This document shows positions 11,925 through 13,766 of a DNA stretch of 13,766 nucleotides, in pieces; positions within the stretch are counted from its first letter, which is position 1; every line of letters starts with the position of its first letter. The translations under genes and the position numbers were made by a program. The notes beneath the pieces were generated by a model. It made no database searches. It saw only the letters and a program-made list of their open reading frames with translations, and was not told the DNA's origin. This stretch comes from an uncultured Rubrobacteraceae bacterium (GTDB lineage: Bacteria; Actinomycetota; Rubrobacteria; Rubrobacterales; Rubrobacteraceae), in the NCBI GenBank assembly GCA_902805985.1, contig CADCUW010000402.1, forward strand, positions 1 to 13,766, in the 5' to 3' direction.

Positions 11925-12704
11925 CTATCCCAGGTTACGCACCTCAAAGAGTTCCCTCACGACGTGCAAATTGAGCTTGCCCGGCAGGAAGGTGTCGTGG
12001 GAGCGTTGGACGGGGCGTCCGTCCACGAGGTACATGGTCTGGACCAGGGAGAGGGCGGCGGAAGGTTCTTTCAGCTCCAGCTTCTCGCCTGTGGGGTCTT
12101 CGGGGGAGACGGTGACGGCCTCTATGGACATCTGGGAGGAGCCGACGGGGACGCCTTCTGAGACGAGGAGGTCGAGCAGCATGGCGTCGGGGCGGAAGTG
12201 CCCGCGGACCCTGTCGGCGGATATGATCTCCTCCGGCACGACGTCCTCCATCCAGGCGGCCGGGCTGCCCTCCATGAGCAGGATACGGGAGACCCGGACG
12301 AGCGGGGTACCCTCCGCCACCTCCAGCGCCCCGGCCTCGTCAGCCCCGGCCCCGACCGCGCCTATCTCCAGGTCCCTGCTCGAGAGCGAGACGCCGAGGC
12401 GCTCGGCGTGGACGGTGTAGGTCTCGAGCTTCTCCAGCCCCGACCGGAGCCGCGCCCCGTCCGGGGGACGGATGAGGAACGTGCCGCTCCCCTGGCGCCG
12501 CTCCAGCATCCCCCGGTCCACCAGCCGCGCCAGCCCCGAACGCACCGTCACCCGCGAGACCCCGAGGATGTCCACGAGCTCGGCCTCCGGGGGGATGCGG
12601 TCGCCCGCCTTGTAGCGGCCCCGTAAGAGCAGGTCCTCCATCCGCCGCTCCACCTGCCGGTAGAGAGGCCCCCCGCCCGGCCTTCCCCGGTTTGACCGAT
12701 CCAG
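11925..12704 (-). CDS. GntR-family (HutC type) transcriptional regulator
   Basis: N-terminal winged helix with IPPEAELVDILGVSRVTVRSGLARLVDRGMLERRQGSGTFL, the classic GntR signature. A C-terminal UTRA ligand domain has PLVRVSRILLMEGSPAAWMEDVVP, LVQTMYLVDGRPVQRSHDTFLPG and LNLHVVREL. UTRA domains bind small effectors. The first canonical start is GTG 12653, but it removes the opening of helix 1: the codons before it read GGGPLYRQV, the normal GntR beginning 'PLYxQV'. The frame is open back to the TAG at 12746-12744 and offers only CTG 12704 or ATA 12707 (AAGGGGG six bases before the ATA). I therefore extend to 12704; a GTG start gives 242 aa, the extended form about 259. It is divergent from the permease gene, its probable target. 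Confidence 0.88.
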   Translation of the reverse strand: MDRSNRGRPGGGPLYRQVERRMEDLLLRGRYKAGDRIPPEAELVDILGVSRVTVRSGLARLVDRGMLERRQGSGTFLIRPPDGARLRSGLEKLETYTVHAERLGVSLSSRDLEIGAVGAGADEAGALEVAEGTPLVRVSRILLMEGSPAAWMEDVVPEEIISADRVRGHFRPDAMLLDLLVSEGVPVGSSQMSIEAVTVSPEDPTGEKLELKEPSAALSLVQTMYLVDGRPVQRSHDTFLPGKLNLHVVRELFEVRNLG

Positions 12705-12740
12705 TATCCCTGGCCCCCTTGAACCCTTCGTCGCCCGGCC

Positions 12741-12768
12741 ATCCTACACGGTCCACCTGCACGGTCCA
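12741..12768 (-). promoter_or_regulatory. Candidate GntR promoter carrying a duplicated 9-bp repeat
   Basis: On the minus strand TGGACC (12768-12763), 16 bases, then TAGGAT (12746-12741) resemble a -35/-10 pair (four of six matches each). The 9-mer TGGACCGTG occurs twice, at 12768-12760 and 12755-12747, thirteen bases apart. One copy covers the -35 and the other abuts the -10. This is what an autoregulatory operator would look like; function inferred. Confidence 0.4.
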
Positions 12769-12795
12769 GAGTGGGACGGCGAAACCTCCAGACCC

Positions 12796-12824
12796 TTGTA
12801 TAACAAATTCGTATTAACTATGAT
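12796..12824 (+). promoter_or_regulatory. Permease promoter with overlapping GntR-like operator sites
   Basis: TTGTAT (12796-12801), a 17-base spacer, and TATGAT (12819-12824) form a good sigma-70-type promoter; the -10 matches five of six positions. Within it TTGTATAACAA (12796-12806) has mirrored TTGT/ACAA arms. GTATTAAC (12811-12818) resembles the GTnTAnAC operator core of GntR regulators. The two GTAT motifs are 13 bases apart. The start of transcription would be near 12831, leaving a leader of about 139 bases. Confidence 0.6.
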
Positions 12825-12969
12825 GCCAAAGTGGCCAGCGGGCCGATGCAGGTGGGTGAGAAGGGGTTGTTAGGTTGGGCTTGAGATCCGCGCACGCGGG
12901 GGCGCTTTAGGGGAGTCGCCGTCGGGTGTGGCGCGGAGCGTTGTCGGCCTTCGGGAGAGGAGTTCAGGG

Positions 12970-13766
12970 ATGAGCGAGTCGGAGAAGAGGACCCGTCAGG
13001 GGGTCGAGTACGAGAACGTCGGCGCCGAGTACATGGAGCAGCGGCAGTTGCAGCAGGGGGCCGCCGGGTGGGTGCTCCTCGCGGGGCTCGGGGTGGCTTA
13101 CGTCATCTCCGGGGACTTCGCGGGGTGGAACTTCGGGCTCGCCGAGGGCGGTTGGGGCGGGTTGCTCATCGCCACGCTCCTCATGGCTACCATGTACACC
13201 GCTATGGTCTTCGGGCTCGCCGAGCTCTCTTCCATGATCCCGACCGCCGGCGGGGGGTATGGGTTCGCGCGGCGGGCGTTAGGTCCGTTGGGAGGGTTCG
13301 CGACGGGGACGGCTATCTTGATCGAGTACGCCATCGCGCCGGCCGCGATAGCGACGTTCATCGGGGGGTACGTGGAGTCCCTGATCGGGTTCGGGGGGCC
13401 CGTCGTGTACCTAGTCTTCTACCTCGTCTTTGTAGGTATTCACCTCTACGGCGTCGGCGAGGCGCTCAAGCTAATGTTCGGGATCACGATAATCGCCGTG
13501 GTGGCGCTCGTGGCTTTCGTGATCGGCATGGTCCCGCTCTTCGACCCGGCCAATCTCTTCGACATCCGGCCGACGGACGCGGCGGGGGCGAGCGCCTTCC
13601 TGCCGTTCGGGCTGGTCGGCGTCTGGGCTGCCCTGCCGTACGGGATATGGTTCTTCCTCGCCATCGAAGGGGTGCCCCTGGCCGCCGAGGAGACCCGCGA
13701 CCCGACGCGCGATACGCCCCGCGGGCTTATCGCCGGCATGGCCGCGCTGCTCGTCTTCGCGGCCCT
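12970..13766 (+). CDS. eat: Ethanolamine permease-like APC transporter (3' end outside window)
   Basis: An amino acid/polyamine/organocation (APC) transporter, of which 265 codons are visible without a stop. After a hydrophilic start, VAYVISGDFAGWNFGLAEGGWGGLLIATLLMA and FGLAELSSMIPTAGGGYGFARRALGPLGGFATGTAILIEYAIAPAAIA match the ethanolamine-permease subgroup of APC carriers. The unwound first helix 'SGDFAGWNFGL' and the 'EYAIAPAAIA' segment are the strongest signs. Seven or so membrane segments are visible; family members are about 450 aa, so roughly 60 percent is here. ATG 12970 has GGAGAGGAG about seven bases upstream. A divergent GntR/HutC regulator and a promoter with GntR-like sites suggest induction by the substrate or a metabolite. 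Another amine or amino acid remains possible. Confidence 0.82.
   Translation, partial: MSESEKRTRQGVEYENVGAEYMEQRQLQQGAAGWVLLAGLGVAYVISGDFAGWNFGLAEGGWGGLLIATLLMATMYTAMVFGLAELSSMIPTAGGGYGFARRALGPLGGFATGTAILIEYAIAPAAIATFIGGYVESLIGFGGPVVYLVFYLVFVGIHLYGVGEALKLMFGITIIAVVALVAFVIGMVPLFDPANLFDIRPTDAAGASAFLPFGLVGVWAALPYGIWFFLAIEGVPLAAEETRDPTRDTPRGLIAGMAALLVFAA

Noticed and set aside
12825..12969. Adenosylcobalamin riboswitch before the ethanolamine permease
   Set aside because: The conserved B12-box type sequence could not be found in the leader; only generic GC stems are visible.

Overview
The window is about 13.8 kb of high-GC, gene-dense bacterial chromosome. The proteins, the strong G/C third-position bias combined with free use of AGG and ATA codons, and short intergenic gaps suggest an actinobacterium of the Rubrobacter type. 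That assignment is inference from sequence character, not from a database match. No phage, transposon, CRISPR array, tRNA or rRNA was seen.

Layout. (1) 1-164: tail of a probable lytic transglycosylase. (2) 270-1933: modA and modB, the molybdate-binding lipoprotein and permease of an ABC importer, overlapping by ATGA. (3) 1986-2508, minus strand and convergent: a stand-alone PucR/CdaR-type DNA-binding domain overlapping a stand-alone molbindin (Mop). Together they look like a two-piece molybdate-responsive regulator. A perfect 8-bp inverted repeat (2520-2550) lies in the divergent region upstream. (4) 2586-4099: a likely operon of a TPR protein, a 141-aa protein I do not recognise and a DUF92-family membrane protein. 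(5) 4225-6657: leuS, with promoter-like elements and a 15-codon ORF in its leader. (6) 6755-7942: an MFS transporter that seems to begin at an ATT codon behind a large hairpin. (7) 7955-9250, minus strand: an AIM24-family protein and CsaA. (8) 9387-9806: a glyoxalase-fold (VOC) protein. (9) 9826-11856: an AraC regulator divergent from an NmrA-like NAD(P)-binding protein. (10) 11925-13766: a GntR/HutC regulator divergent from a probable ethanolamine permease that runs off the end, with a well-formed promoter and several repeats between them.

How the genes work together. The first third is built around molybdate: uptake (ModAB), intracellular binding (Mop) and probably regulation (PucR-type HTH). 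No ATPase (modC) is present here, so it must come from elsewhere. The last third has two classic regulator/target divergent pairs, AraC with NmrA-like and GntR with the permease, each with candidate operators in the shared gap. The middle is mostly housekeeping or general-function genes.

The most interesting points are the split molybdate regulator and its inverted repeat, the promoter/operator region before the permease, the mutually exclusive RNA pairings before the MFS gene, and the repeated sign that genes here may start at rare codons (ATT, ATA or CTG).
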